Assembly: GCA_013433145.1 (NCBI GenBank)
Contig: CM024171.1
Coordinates: 7,130,065 to 7,194,064, forward strand
Length of the DNA stretch: 64,000 bases
Direction: 5' to 3'
DNA from: Ascaris suum
Lineage: Eukaryota; Nematoda; Chromadorea; Rhabditida; Ascarididae
Below, piece after piece: positions 22,401 to 33,355 of the stretch. Position 1 is the first letter of the stretch, and every line of letters begins with the position of its first letter. The notes beneath the pieces are model-generated. The model was not told the DNA's origin, searched no databases, and saw only the letters and a program-made list of their open reading frames with translations. The translations under genes were made by a program, and so were the position numbers.

Positions 22401-25400
22401 TAGCTCATTGAAAGGTTGATCGATCAACCTGAAAGCTGGCAGCAAGCAGCAGGACACACTGCAGGTTACACTTGCAAAACTTTGTAATTCTGGGGGTTTT
22501 TTCTGCAAAATGCTTGCGAAATGCAGTTGCAAATTTTGGAAGTTTGACTCTAACACTGAGTAATAAGAAATAACAAGGAAAAAGGCGTGGCAAAACATTC
22601 GCCATCACCATCCAAAATCCCGCCGGCTGTTCACGCTGAAAGTGCCTTTACGCAAATTAAGAGGTGGTTCTGGTGACTCCGAAAGCAAAAGCATTCTATG
22701 GCGTGTCTTCTTGTTCAGGTCGTACTCTTTCAACTAAACTGCTTCAGCTAAAATGACATGCACCAAACAGAAAAATTCGTTTTCTACTTAGGTTGTAGAT
22801 TGCAAAGTGAAAGAAGTGCCGTGATTTGCGGGCCACTTTTGTTAGTGTACCATGAAGTTCCAACTGCATACAAGGACATCCCTCTCATATATAGAATTTG
22901 AGCATTTTTATAAATGATTATTTTCAGCCAAAATATGCAACTTCTCCAATTTTTTTCCTCAGGAGCATGCGCAGCTCATTGTCCTTGAGCTTACGATTTG
23001 CTTTTTGGGCAAAGATTTATGGCTTGTTAACTAGCAGGATGCGATGATTGTTTTTATCAATGAAGTCGAAACTTTTGCGGCAATGGTTGAAACAGAGGGC
23101 AGATGTCCTGCTGCCTCGACAAGTTTTCTTCTGAATTTCCGGTAATTTTGCTTCTTTCTGATGTCGATTTTCAGCTTTTCTAAGTGCTTATTAACCACCT
23201 GACTCGGCTTATCTTTTCTTCCGTCCCCTTTGAAAACAGTTGCATCCGCAGTGACCTCTCTTAGAGAGGAATGATGGGGAGAGTATTCATATGTCGCTTC
23301 AACGCCAGCTAATGAGTTCACCACTCTTTAAATTTGATAGTTTTGCTACGCTGCTAAAATTTTGCGATTTTGGACCTTAAAATATAAATTTTTGCTATGT
23401 TGCAAACGTCTAGTTCTTTGCTAATAACTGATTATTCGGCATAAAAATCTTCAACCGCGATGACCCCACCTTCGCTATTGAAAATTTCTGCAGAAGCTAC
23501 ATAAATGCATTTGTTTGCATAGATGTCTCAGCTAGTAAGCCTATAAGTTCAACCCAATTCATTTTTAGATGAGAAACCTCAAAAATTCATCTCTTTTCAA
23601 AGTAAGTATAGTTCCAGTTCTACGCTCCTCATTTTTCTAGCAGTTGTTTGCACAATTAGACGCTCGAGCAATCTGTCTTTTTTTGCACTTCATAGCGGAT
23701 ATTGTACTCTTTGATCTGTTGAGGGAAATTTTGCTGGATGTCACATGTCATATCAGTACAATCCTCGCAATATGTATCCTCTCCGTTATGCTGCCATTTC
23801 ATTGCAGCATTATTCTCGTTCAACTAACAATTTTTCTGATATTCTTTGCACAAATATGAAAATCACTCACCAAAAATATAAATAAACAAATCCACTGCAG
23901 AAATATGAGTAGAAGGTTTTGATTGTCCATTCTCTGCATCACTTATTCTTACATCTTCTCGGCCACTTCCGCAGCTACCTTTGAAATGCGCAAAGAATGC
24001 TTTTGTCTATAACGGTCTTGCATATTTTAATATTTTCCGATGAGAACTCGGAAACTTTTTCGGAATTTCCTAAAGGACAACCGCTTTCAAACTTTTAAAG
24101 AAATATCGAAATTCCGGACTTCGAGGAATGTAACATGAATTTTAAACAGGATTTCGGTACAAATTTAGCATGGATATTTCGAGGTTATTGTGCCTAAATC
24201 TCAAAATGATTGCAAACTAACAGTTCATGTGGCATTTCGATTCTGTAATATAAACTAGAGAGCTACACTGGGGTCGGAAAACTTGGATATTTCCAGTCTT
24301 CTTTTTTCTTAGCAAAATTCCAACTATCGTCTTCAGCAAATGATGATAATCTTATCGTCTTCAGCAAATGATAATCTTATCAAAATGGGGAACATATATC
24401 TAAGCATTTATATAATGCACGAATAGCGAACAATACAGTTACACTAAACACAAGCACGTAAACAGATGAGTCTTCGCAAGGCAGCTCTTACCTTATAAAA
24501 CAAACAAAATCGACGCTGCAACACCAAAACTGAGCACAAGTGAGCACCTAACTCCACCAGGAAACTACTCAGCAGGGAACCAACCTTAGCTAAATGAAAC
24601 AGCATAGTTGCGTAACGTCTATAATCAAACTATTTTGCGTTTTTTCAAAACCAAATCCGCAGAACATTATTCCTTCTCCTTGTCTCCAGTTTTCTCTCTG
24701 CTTCCTTTGTGTCAACAACTTTCACTTAGCATCCCTCGCATTTTAGCGAGAGCAGGTGTTAGTGACATCATGCTGGTGCATAACGTAGAATTGACAGCGA
24801 CAGAATGGAATAGATTCAGAACAACGTTGATTTCTAAAAAGCGCAAACAAGACGACATTTGCAACCACGGAACAATATGACTGCTGTCGCATATGTATAA
24901 AATTTTGAGGCGAGCAATAAGCTGCACTCGATGGAAATTGAACAAAAAGAGCAAGTAGGCTGCAGAAAGTGATTCTACCTGTCAACGTTTTCGCAGTAAA
25001 GCAGTCGATTGTGCGATGCAGAGAATCTCTAATTCGTCTGCTGTTCGCTAATTTCAATAAAGATTTTGACCCCGTACAGCATAATTCTGTAACAGAAACT
25101 ACGTTGAATCATGGTATCGAAATTGCAAACATCGGGACTATTAAGGATTCTTTGACAAGATCGCACATGGAAACCATGTCGTTTGAAGAACCAATAAAAA
25201 TAACTGTTGAGAAAGGAGCGAAGCAAGCAAGAACATTTCCCCGAACGACTTCAGATGCACACTCCAAGGCGTACTGTCGAATATGACAAGAGAGTGATTT
25301 CATATCTAAGGTGAAACATTTAAAATCATCTTAACTGCAGATCAGTGGCGCTTGTTACAGAAAGCCAACAAACGATCCAAAGAGGTTAAAATAACTCAAG

Positions 25401-25502
25401 AGGAATACGACGGAAATCGCAACCAAAACACGTACTGACAAAAGATAGTGGATGAAAAATGCTATAAACATGGACGTTCGCAAGCCAAACGTCCAAAATT
25501 TA
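19494..25502. other. AT-rich stretch without a supported gene
   Basis: Open frames are short and mostly of low complexity. The more protein-like are 23031-23324 (-), with a basic run KDKPSQVVNKHLEKLKIDIRK, and 24608-24880 and 24969-25286 (+). None shows a recognisable domain, convincing splice context or conserved motif. A 25-28-bp tandem duplication lies near 24330-24380 and a short inverted repeat (ggacgtt / aacgtcc) at about 25472-25494. Confidence 0.5.
24330..24380. repeat. Short tandem duplication
   Basis: The unit atcgtcttcagcaaatg plus ataatctt occurs twice in a row, the first copy carrying one extra atg. It is too short and isolated to assign to a family. Confidence 0.75.
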
Positions 25503-25507
25503 CACGC
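25499..25507. repeat. Left half of the interrupted inverted repeat, with TSD
   Basis: ttta followed by cacgc at 25503-25507, the latter being the left copy of the target duplication. Joined to the sequence beyond 33221, it completes a palindrome arm whose partner is at 33246-33268. Confidence 0.8.
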
Positions 25508-25770
25508 TGTGGCTAAGTGCCGCAGTTGGATGAAGAATGAATTTATTGACATAGAGCGGCGTTTTTATACAGTTTACTTAAAGACAAACGTTTTGGTAGA
25601 TAAATCACAATTTTGTTTTGAAGAATTCAAAAGTATGCGAAATAAACACTTCCAATTCAAAACGACTTGAGAAAGAGAATGATTTTGGATCTTATCAGTA
25701 GCTTTTTCGCGAAGCGTTAGCCGATGACGGCATCTTCGCAATTCTTAGTATTCGCTTCTTCTTCTCGACA
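25508..25770 (-). repeat. 3' LTR of the BEL/Pao element
   Basis: 263 bp, starting TGTCGAGAAG and ending AGCCACA in element direction. It contains AATAAA on the - strand (tttatt at 25542-25547). The last codons of the env-like frame (to 25717) lie inside it. It aligns without gaps to 32954-33216. Confidence 0.95.
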
Positions 25771-27510
25771 CTCCCCGCCGAAAGTTTTCGTCGTTCGCGT
25801 TGTTCTGGCCTTTCGGAGAATTGATCTTCTTAGTGGAGAGAAAATCGCTTCTCGTTTACTCTCCACCTTTTCGTTGAATTGTAGATCTTGGAGTGTCCTC
25901 TGTGGAATAATATGACATGGTGCCGCTTCCTTCAGTTCTGCTGCTGTGCCTTCTATCTCTGGCACTCGAATTTGCACTTGTATTTGTTTCGTCCGCCGTT
26001 TAATCTGGCATCTACACCCGAGCACTACGCCTACTCCAAGTGCGATGAAAACGGAAACTATTATTGTGGTTTTGATAGCGACACGACTGACGTCATCCAG
26101 AGCTTCTTGAATTTTGTTTGCGGCCACGCCAATTTCGCGTTCGGCTTCCCACAGTAGTCGTTCACCTTCGTCACGTAGGGAATCAATTCTGCTTTTCCCG
26201 ATCTGATTTGACAATGTGTTACGCTTCTCGGGACGTCTCATCTCTGTTGAAAGCATGGACAAGGCGAGGCTGATTCTTTCTCTTTCAACTGATGGCAAAG
26301 GTCCTGCTTAAACGTTCGATGCCGAATTGCTGCGACATTTGTTGAAGAGAAGTTATCAAAGCTCTCTATCGCTTTTTCATTACAAGGATAAATGAGTAGC
26401 GAACCTGCGTCTCGTAGAGTTGCGCAGACATCTTCCCTTTGCAGTAGCATTCTTGCAGCCACAGTTGGAGGTGCGGCCTTGGCGTTGATTATGAGCGCAT
26501 TCGCTAGTTCACAAATTGATTTCCACACAATCCGAAACTGTTCGTTAATCTGATCTCTCAGTAGCTCGTAAGCAAATTGTAGCTTTGCATTTATGGGGTC
26601 GTGTGCCTCTGACGATTGCAGCGAGTTGGCAAAAATTGTCGTATATTCCTGCACACTGTTTACGTATCTTGTCGCCAACAACGTCGATGATGGGTTCGTT
26701 CATGTCAAATGCAACCAATTCATCCGACTAATCTCGACTGGATGAGATTTTATCCATTGCCTGAGGTCTCCTGAAACCCTTGGGTCGTTGAAGACAACGA
26801 CAAAGTTGTTGTCCATCCAGTGCACTTCACTCAAGTTGCATTCACTGAAGAACTCAGAGTAATTCTTAAAAGTGAAGGAAGCTTCCAAATCTGAAACAAG
26901 TACAGAATGAGAAGTTGCGAAAACTTCATGCTCTCCGAGAGATTGAAAGTGGCAGACTGATTTTGCCTCTGAAGCATTCCATAGGAGAGTGTAGTCAGTG
27001 AGACAGGAACCATCCGTGATGTTACATTCCGTTGTGAAGTCTGCGGTGGTTGTGATTAGTTTGTCGTCATTGTAAATAGCTAAGGAGCCGAACTGAACGA
27101 CATAGTTTGACGTTGTCGTACACCGCGTGCCTAATAGTCCATACGAGAATCCTTCTGGAAAGTTTGTCTCCCATCGGTCACGTGTTCGCTGTACCATTGG
27201 AATTTCATTGAACTGTTTGTCAGTAGCCAGTTTTGAACATACTTTTGGGGAGATCGCACTAACGTTTTTGTAATCGGCCGTCACCTGCAGAGTCCAGTGG
27301 AGAAATGAGTTTGTGCACACAGTGCGAGAAATGTTGGTGCAGGATACGGCTGGAATCAAAACGTGCGCGCGGCTGTAAATTGTGGCTTTTGTCCAGACTG
27401 TGACCTCTGAATGACTGATTTCGATGCGTTGTATCGCGATTGTGCCGACATGGCGTTTGTTATACTGCTGGCAACGAAAATTAATGTGATGTAAGTAATA
27501 ATCGAAAGAT
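25717..27510 (-). pseudogene. env-like third frame of the BEL/Pao element, broken
   Basis: Follows pol as in env-bearing nematode BEL/Pao elements such as Tas and Cer7. It begins with a hydrophobic signal-like stretch (about 27454-27510, still in the pol frame), then a Cys-rich ectodomain-like part with several N-x-S/T sites (27359 down to 26703). An in-frame TGA at 26702-26700 follows, then about 148 further codons in the same frame to 26238. A frame change near 26275 leads to a membrane-proximal part. A transmembrane segment (IIVSVFIALGVGVVLGC, near 26010-26060) is followed by a basic cytoplasmic tail ending inside the 3' LTR. The frame also changes near 27450. Membrane-protein character is clear; relation to a particular viral glycoprotein class cannot be judged here. 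Confidence 0.7.
25771..25779 (-). other. Polypurine tract
   Basis: GGCGGGGAG on the - strand, immediately before the 3' LTR start TGTCG. The position and composition fit the plus-strand priming site of an LTR element. Confidence 0.75.
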
Positions 27511-27519
27511 TTAAACCGA

Positions 27520-28890
27520 GCTGGCGCGCTTTAGAACGGGTGAGCGGTCCTCCGCAAACGTCTTCATGGCGTTCTGATCTACCACTCTCTTCCTGCTCCG
27601 GGCTTGAAGCCTCACTAGCAGTGATTTCGAGGGGGAAAAGGAGATTCAGTGGACGGCTAACTTTTCGTTGAGAGCAGCACTGAAGTTCGGCAGAGCGAAT
27701 TTTCCCGTCTCTTCCATCGACTAGTTTTGTAATGATGCCAATTTCCCACAGAGCCCTTGGCTTTGACTCATCGTGAATAAGCACTACTTGACCTACTCGA
27801 GGCTCGTTTGCACTAGCTGACCTTGGGGCCCGATGTTGACGCTGCGAGCGTTCTCGTAATGCGAGTAGATATTCGGTCTCCCAGACCTTCCAGAATCGTT
27901 CAACGAATCTGTTGGATTCTGACCATGCGTCCAGAAGCATATCACGGTTGTTAATCGCCGGGCAGTACTCCTCTCCGATATCCGCATCTGCTTCCGTTCT
28001 CACGACGATCTCTGTTGCGTTGTTTGGTGCCAGATTGATAAGGTCGATCGGTCGAATCACCTGCAGTGACTCATTATCGACATATGTCAAAGGTCTTGAG
28101 TTAACGACAGCTTCGCACTCACTTAGTAATGTTTGAAGGAGTTCGTCGTCGACAAGAGCTCTGCCAGTCATTCGTCGAAGGGCTTTCTTCGTGATCTGAA
28201 CCATCCTCTCGTAAATGCCTCCCTGCCACGGAGCTCTTTCTGTAATATGCTTCCACTGAATTTTGTTTAAGATCTGATTAGTCGCCCTTTCTGCGAGAAG
28301 GAATGTGGAGGCGTTGTTGGAGAGTATTGATCTCGGTTGACCTCTCCGGGCTATGAATCGACGTAGGCTTAATAGGAAAGCTTGACTGGAACAATCGGAA
28401 ACGACCTCGAGGTGGACAGCCCGAGACCACAGACACGTGAAAAGTGCTATCCAACGTTTTGTTCCCCCTTTCGCCTTTTCTTTGGCGTTCTTGCTTTTTA
28501 CATGAATGGGCCCGAAGTAGTCAAGTCCGACGTCAGCGAAAGGTTTGCCAGGAACGGTTCGAGCAGTTGGTAATGGTGGGAACGTTGGAAGTCGAAACGG
28601 CCGTGCATGCCAGCGTCGACAATCCATGCAGTTACGGTTGATCGTCCTCTGGACAGTTGCCCTCCCCTGAGGGATCCAGAACTGTTGTCTCATTGTGTTG
28701 AGTGTTTGAGCAGATCCAACATGAGCAAGTCGCTTGTGTGTTTCTAAGATCAGCAGACGAGTCACAGCACCATGCTTGGGCAGAAAGATTGGACGAATTG
28801 ACGCTTCTGGCAGCCTGGAAGTTATTATTCGTCCTCCACATCTATACGCCCCATCACTGCAGGTCATCTTAAGGGAATCAATTTCAGCTT
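27520..28890 (-). pseudogene. BEL/Pao integrase region
   Basis: Zinc-binding HHCC part: HKRLAH and CMDC. The catalytic core follows: DVGLDYFGP with the first Asp, then RSILSNNAST where the second catalytic Asp would be expected but Asn is encoded (AAC, 28316-28318), then WQGGIYERM with the Glu. Next comes a DUF5641-like tail (VGQVVLIHDESKPRALWEIG) and a Ser/Glu-rich linker. The stretch is open in one frame from about 28987 to 27356; it is entered by a frame change near 28890 from the RNase H region. The D-to-N change would abolish strand transfer in known DDE integrases. Confidence 0.9.
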
Positions 28891-29895
28891 CACTGACACA
28901 ACTTTCTGAGCGTCGTGAATGAGGCATCGTTCCGCTACATTGAGGTCGTCCGCGGAGAATGTTCCTGTCGCGCTTACTGCCATCCAACAGGCAGATGTGT
29001 TAAACTTACTCATTTTCCGAAGAAATCGCAGTACGGTTGCTGCAGTTTTTAGGAGACGATTCCAGTTGCTGAATCGTTTAGCATTGAAAACTTGTTGAGG
29101 TGGATATTGCATCTCTAGTATCCCGCAGACGGTGCTGTCGGTGACTGTGACACCACTTGTAACATTTGGATCAGTTGGTAGTCCAGTTTGATCAGGCCAG
29201 TTATCAGCTGTCTTTGAAATAAAGGAGGGTCCTTGCCACCACCGTAAGTCGTCAACGAGTTCTTCAGGTTTGAGACCTCGTGTTGCTAGGTCTGCCGGGT
29301 TCAGGTCCCCTGGTACGAAGCGAAAGTGAACATTCTTTACGGCTCTAATTTTTTGTACTTGGTTCCGGACAAATCGATCTCGCTCACTGTTGGTGATTAC
29401 CCAAGATAAGGCAATTTGACTATCAGACCACAGATACAGTGGAATGTTTAGGTTCATTTGTTTGCTAACGTAGTCAAGCAGTCGGGAACCTATAAGAATT
29501 GCTAGAAGTTCGAGACGTGCAATTGTCATACCTTTGATGGGCGCTAGACGATTCTTTGACATGATAAGAGAGGAACCTTCTGCGGAGGTTGTGAATATTG
29601 CGGACGCGTATGCCGTCTTAGAGGAGTCGACGAAGCAGTGAAGAAACTTCGGTTGTCCAATTTGCCGCTTGATAATAATAGGTTGACTATGCCATCCTTG
29701 AATAAATGCGCCTGCCCTTTGAAACTCAGCTTCCTTGAGCGCCTCGTCCCATCCGTACTCCATGCGCCAGAGAGACTGGATGAAGACTTTGATCGGCAGT
29801 GTAGCTGGCGTGAGATATCCAAGCGGGTCGAATATGCTGGCTACCCACGATAGCAACGTTCGTTTTGTAATGTCGCTGGATTCGATCTGCCTGAA
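28890..29895 (-). pseudogene. BEL/Pao RNase H and RT-connection region
   Basis: Begins with the Pao-type connection LLSWVASIFDPLGYLTP, then an RNase H-like part with acidic positions in FVDSSKTAYAS, ARLELLAILIGSRLL, YLWSDSQIALSWV and NPADLATRG. This order is the pattern of the Pao retrotransposon peptidase/RNase H family. It is offset by one frame from the RT upstream (change near 29895) and from the integrase downstream (change near 28890). Confidence 0.9.
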
Positions 29896-31530
29896 TACAA
29901 AAGATTTTGTCGGTTTCCACGTTCCATGGGATGCCAAGAATTTTAGTGTTTGTTTCCTTTTGATGATCTTCTATTTTCCAGCGTTCTCGAAGCGCTGCGG
30001 AATTCGAATTTAAATCTCGTAGGTTCATTCCTCCAAGTTGGAACAGCCCTTTGGCCGCTTCGCTTTTCTGTGCAGCCTCGTCAACAGTTGCTGCTGTCAA
30101 CATGATGTTGTCCACATACATATTGTGGAGCAGCTCCTCTGCAACAATTGAATTGTTGTCGAGTTTGAGGTGATGGCGAACTGTGGTCGCGAGAAGAGAG
30201 GGTGAGGCGATCACGCCAAATGGGATCCTCGCGAAACGAAATATGCGCAGATTGTCCTTCGTTGGGTGACCGTTCAGATTCCTCAGCCATAGGAAGCGCG
30301 TAGAGTCGCGATCACTTTCCTTCAAGCCGATCTGTAGAAAGGCCTTCTCCAAGTCTCCTATAACTATTGCTGTCGGGACTCGGAACCGCAGCAGAATTCC
30401 TGTCAAATCAGGTAGGTGCACGGATCCTCTTAGGATTGCTTCATTCAAACTGTGACCGCTTTTTCTCATCTTGCTCGATGCGTCGTAAACGAGTCGAATT
30501 TTTGTTGTGCTACTTGTTGGTTTTACGACAGCCTGAATAGGCGTGTAATATGTACGCTTTTGTTCCCGTTTGTCCGTAACGTCCTCGATGATGCCCGCCT
30601 CCAGCTGATCCTTGAGAAGTTTATCACATTGCAGGAGCAATTCTTGCCTTAACTGTAGCCGCTTGATAGTCGAAATGAACCTTTGGAAGCAAAGTGCGTA
30701 GTTGTCATGGAAGTGGACATCGTCTTTCCATGGCCACCCGACACTGTAACGACCAGCTACGAATTCAATAGTGTCCTCGAACTTTTGCAAGGCCACGTCA
30801 TCGTCCGTAGTCGTTGGATCCTCCGTGATACCAATAAGTTCCAGCTTCCAGAAGTCTTCTATAGGATCATTTGTTAAGGTCGGTAGCGCTGTAGTTGAAG
30901 AATAGTAGGAGCCCGTTGTTGGTGGCAGCTGACCTTTCCCACATAATAGAGGGCCAACTGAGGACTTGATCAAAGTGAAACCCGATGACAACTTCTGAGC
31001 AGAGGAGAGATCGACGAGTTCGCTGAATTGGTCTATTCCATTTAAGAGTGATGGAGCTTCGGCACGTGTGCACAATTGCACAATGCCTTGTTGCAGAGGA
31101 ACGTTTGCCGATAGTTGAACGGTCGTAAGTGGTTGTGTAATCTTGGGAACCACGTGTGCGGTAATTGGAATTGGTTTCTGTTGTTGGCTGTTCAACAGAA
31201 GCTGCACTACACTGGTCGAAAACGTCTGAACTGGTGTTGCTCCAAACCCGTTGATAGCCAAGCGCTTGTTTGCAGTAGTAGGTAGACTGAGTTGGTGAGC
31301 GAGTTCCGCAGTGATGAAAGTGCGATCACTGCCCGTGTCGAAAAGAACAGTAATAGCTTTACTCTGAAGACATGAACGTGGGTTGCTGACCTGTGTTGTA
31401 GCCGTAAGCAACAAAACCCGTTCGTTGTCGTTTGAAGTATTTTGTGTGCATAACTTCCGGTCGAGTGTCGCATGATTGGCTTGAACGGAGTCGGTAGTTG
31501 GTTGACTGTTCTCTTCGGCGACGTTACCAC
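29895..31530 (-). pseudogene. BEL/Pao protease and reverse transcriptase
   Basis: The retropepsin motif LFDTGSDRTFI (DTGS codons at 31328-31339) is followed by an RT core with KIRLVYDAS, IGDLEKAFLQIGL (first catalytic Asp) and MYVDNIML (YVDN at 30107-30118) in place of the usual YxDD. YVDN-type boxes are, to my recollection, not rare among BEL/Pao elements, so this alone does not prove inactivity. The frame is open from 31414 down to 29726. Upstream it connects to the zinc-knuckle region by a frame change near 31530. Confidence 0.92.
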
Positions 31531-32908
31531 TGAAGAATCCTTGAATTCAGTACGCTTTGTCTTAGAAGTGCAAAGTGCTTGGTGATGATTAGTGCTGCGG
31601 CAATAATAACACGGCCGTCGAGATGGACAACTCTCGGCGAAGTGGCCCTTGCGGAGACAGCGAAGGCAAAGTTTGAGCTTCTTTGCACGACTCATGCGTG
31701 CTTCGATATCTTGAAAGCGATTACACAATGCTGCCCAGTGATGAGCATTACAGAAAGGACACGGCGGCGGTTCTTTGCTATGTGGACGGCACTGTTGTCG
31801 ATCCTTGCGATTTGGGCTGGTTTGAGGTTGACGTTTCTGAACTGAAGTAAATGCTGACGATTCCTCAACTTTTTCTTTGGTTGGAGTTGTCTCGTCGCTC
31901 TTTCGCTTAATTGAGCGTCTTGTGATCATCTGAGCTGCTCCTGAATTCGAAGCGCTGTTTGCAGATGCGAGCATAAAGATTCGACGTTCCAACCTGGATT
32001 GCGCTCCTTTTCCTTGTAGATTTCCACCAGAATAGAATTCGGCAGCTTGCTTTCGATTATTGTCTCCAGAAGTAGATTGTTGATTTGGTCGCCCATCTCC
32101 TTTAATTGACGCACGATCGTAAGAATAGTGTTCGCATTTTCGTTGAAAGAATTGCGTTCTGCTGGTTTCAACGCTTGCAGTTGTAAGTGTGGGGCATGAC
32201 GAAGTGCACTGAGATTGCCGTAGCGTTGTATTAATGCCTCTTTGATAACTGAATAGTTGTTCTCGTCAAATGCATATCCAGCAACGGTTCGCGCTGCTTC
32301 GCCCTCAGGGTGCCGAGCAGGTACGATAGTTTGTGCACTGTTGGAATAGGTGCTTCATCAACTGAATGTTGAAATGAAGCCCAGAACATAGGCCACAATA
32401 ATGGGTCTCCTCGAAAGTGAAGTACTTCGAGCTGAGGCAAACGCAAATTCGTTGAAGCGTTTGTAGTTGAAGTGGTACATGCGGGTGCGGGAGAAGCAGC
32501 GGGAGAGTCGGCCGCATTGGAATTTGCGCCAGAGTCGGTTGTATGAAGAGTGGCGTCAATGTTCGTTAAGTTTGCGTCGATTTGGTCGAGGAGATCGGGA
32601 GCTTCTGCCACACACAAAAAGAAGCCCGTTGGATCAGTGATTGCATGACGATATGCTTCTTGATCCGCTTGGTCGGCTCTTCCCAACGCCTTCCTCCAGG
32701 CTTGGTCGAGTGCGGATATTTCGTCGATTTGGCGCGTGAGAGTGCGTGACGATAAATGGTACTTTTGGCGGAGGTCGGATAAGTAGGTCCGCAAATTTTC
32801 GAGAGCTGCCGGGCATTGGAGGTCGAGCTTTGGCGCCATTTCGATGGCGTGGTGAAGCCTGTTGGCAAGAGTTTGAATTGGTAGAGCGTGAAGTCCCGTT
32901 AAGGACAT
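31530..32908 (-). pseudogene. BEL/Pao gag with zinc knuckles
   Basis: Start chosen at the ATG at 32908 (MSLTGLHALP). The frame is also open upstream to an ATG at 32998 inside the LTR. A coiled, polar N-terminal half is followed by the DUF1759-like motif FRGDPLLWPMFWASFQ. A frame change near 32305 leads to EAARTVAGYAFDENNY and QRYGN, another near 31940 to a basic linker. CCHC knuckles follow: CPFC..H..C, CLRCLRKGHFAESC and CYYCRSTNHHQALC. Gag forms the particle and binds the genomic RNA. Two internal frame changes make this copy defective unless they are sequence errors. Confidence 0.88.
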
Positions 32909-32932
32909 GGCGGCTGAGATATAGCAGCAGGG

Positions 32933-32952
32933 GATCACCGGCAGAGCCCCCA
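32933..32952 (-). promoter_or_regulatory. tRNA primer binding site of the BEL/Pao element
   Basis: On the - strand, one base after the end of the 5' LTR, the sequence reads TGGGGGCTCTGCCGG and onward. The initial TGG matches a tRNA CCA end. The rest implies a tRNA whose 3' acceptor strand pairs with a GGCTCTG 5' end. It does not match the tRNA-Asp of the adjacent array, whose 3' end would be CCGGGGAG-CCA. Confidence 0.75.
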
Positions 32953-32953
32953 A

Positions 32954-33216
32954 TGTGGCTAAGGGCCGCAGCTGGACGAAGAATGAATTTATTGACATAG
33001 AGCGGCGTTTTTACACAGTTTACTTAAAGATAAACGTTTTGATAGATAAATCACAATTTTGTTTTGAAGAATTCAAAAGTCTGCGAAATAAACACTTCCA
33101 AGTCAAAATGACTTGAGAAAGAGAACGATTTTGGATCTTATCATTCGTTTTTTCGCGAAGCGTTAGCCGATCACGGCATCTTCGCAATTCTTAGTATTCG
33201 CTTCTTCTTCTCGACA
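32954..33216 (-). repeat. 5' LTR of the BEL/Pao element
   Basis: 263 bp, same ends as the 25508-25770 copy, with about 14 substitutions and no gap between them. AATAAA on the - strand is at 32993-32988. The gag frame is open into this LTR (ATG at 32998). Confidence 0.95.
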
Positions 33217-33268
33217 CACGCCAAACATCTCAGCGTGCAACAGCGCGCTGAGATGATTGGCGTGTAAA
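33217..33268. repeat. Inverted repeat at the insertion site, with right TSD
   Basis: cacgc at 33217-33221 is the right copy of the target duplication. Arm 1 (33217-33235) and arm 2 (33246-33264) pair with one mismatch around a 10-nt loop. With ttta from the left flank and taaa at 33265-33268, the uninterrupted site had 23-bp arms. The retrotransposon landed inside the first arm. Confidence 0.85.
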
Positions 33269-33299
33269 CAAAAAAGCAGCTGGTCGATAATAGAGAGAA

Positions 33300-33355
33300 T
33301 GAACTCATACGTCGGACACAGAAGGCGCGGATACTCACCACTATACAACCGAGAA
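33300..33355 (-). pseudogene. Eroded tRNA-Asp unit (5' half only)
   Basis: The D-arm and acceptor 5' region (ggcgcggatactcaccac, then tatacaaccgaga) are preserved, but the T-arm half is unrecognisable. It sits about 147 bp from the next eroded unit, in register with the array. Confidence 0.7.

Larger units (their letters stand above)
25508..33216 (-). mobile_element. BEL/Pao LTR retrotransposon, full length, decayed
   Basis: A 7709-bp element on the - strand. It is bounded by 263-bp LTRs that begin TG and end CA (in element orientation) and by 5-bp duplications CACGC at 25503-25507 and 33217-33221. Order in element direction: 5' LTR, primer binding site, gag with DUF1759-like region and zinc knuckles, protease, reverse transcriptase, RNase H, integrase with DUF5641-like tail, env-like frame, purine tract, 3' LTR. 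This domain order is diagnostic of BEL/Pao. The LTRs differ at about 14 of 263 positions, so the insertion is not recent. At least five coding frame changes, an in-frame TGA and an integrase active-site change make autonomous activity unlikely, though some indels could be assembly errors. Confidence 0.95.

Noticed and set aside
23031..23324. 97-codon - strand ORF with a basic segment
   Set aside because: No motif, no neighbouring exons and no splice context that would support it as a gene.
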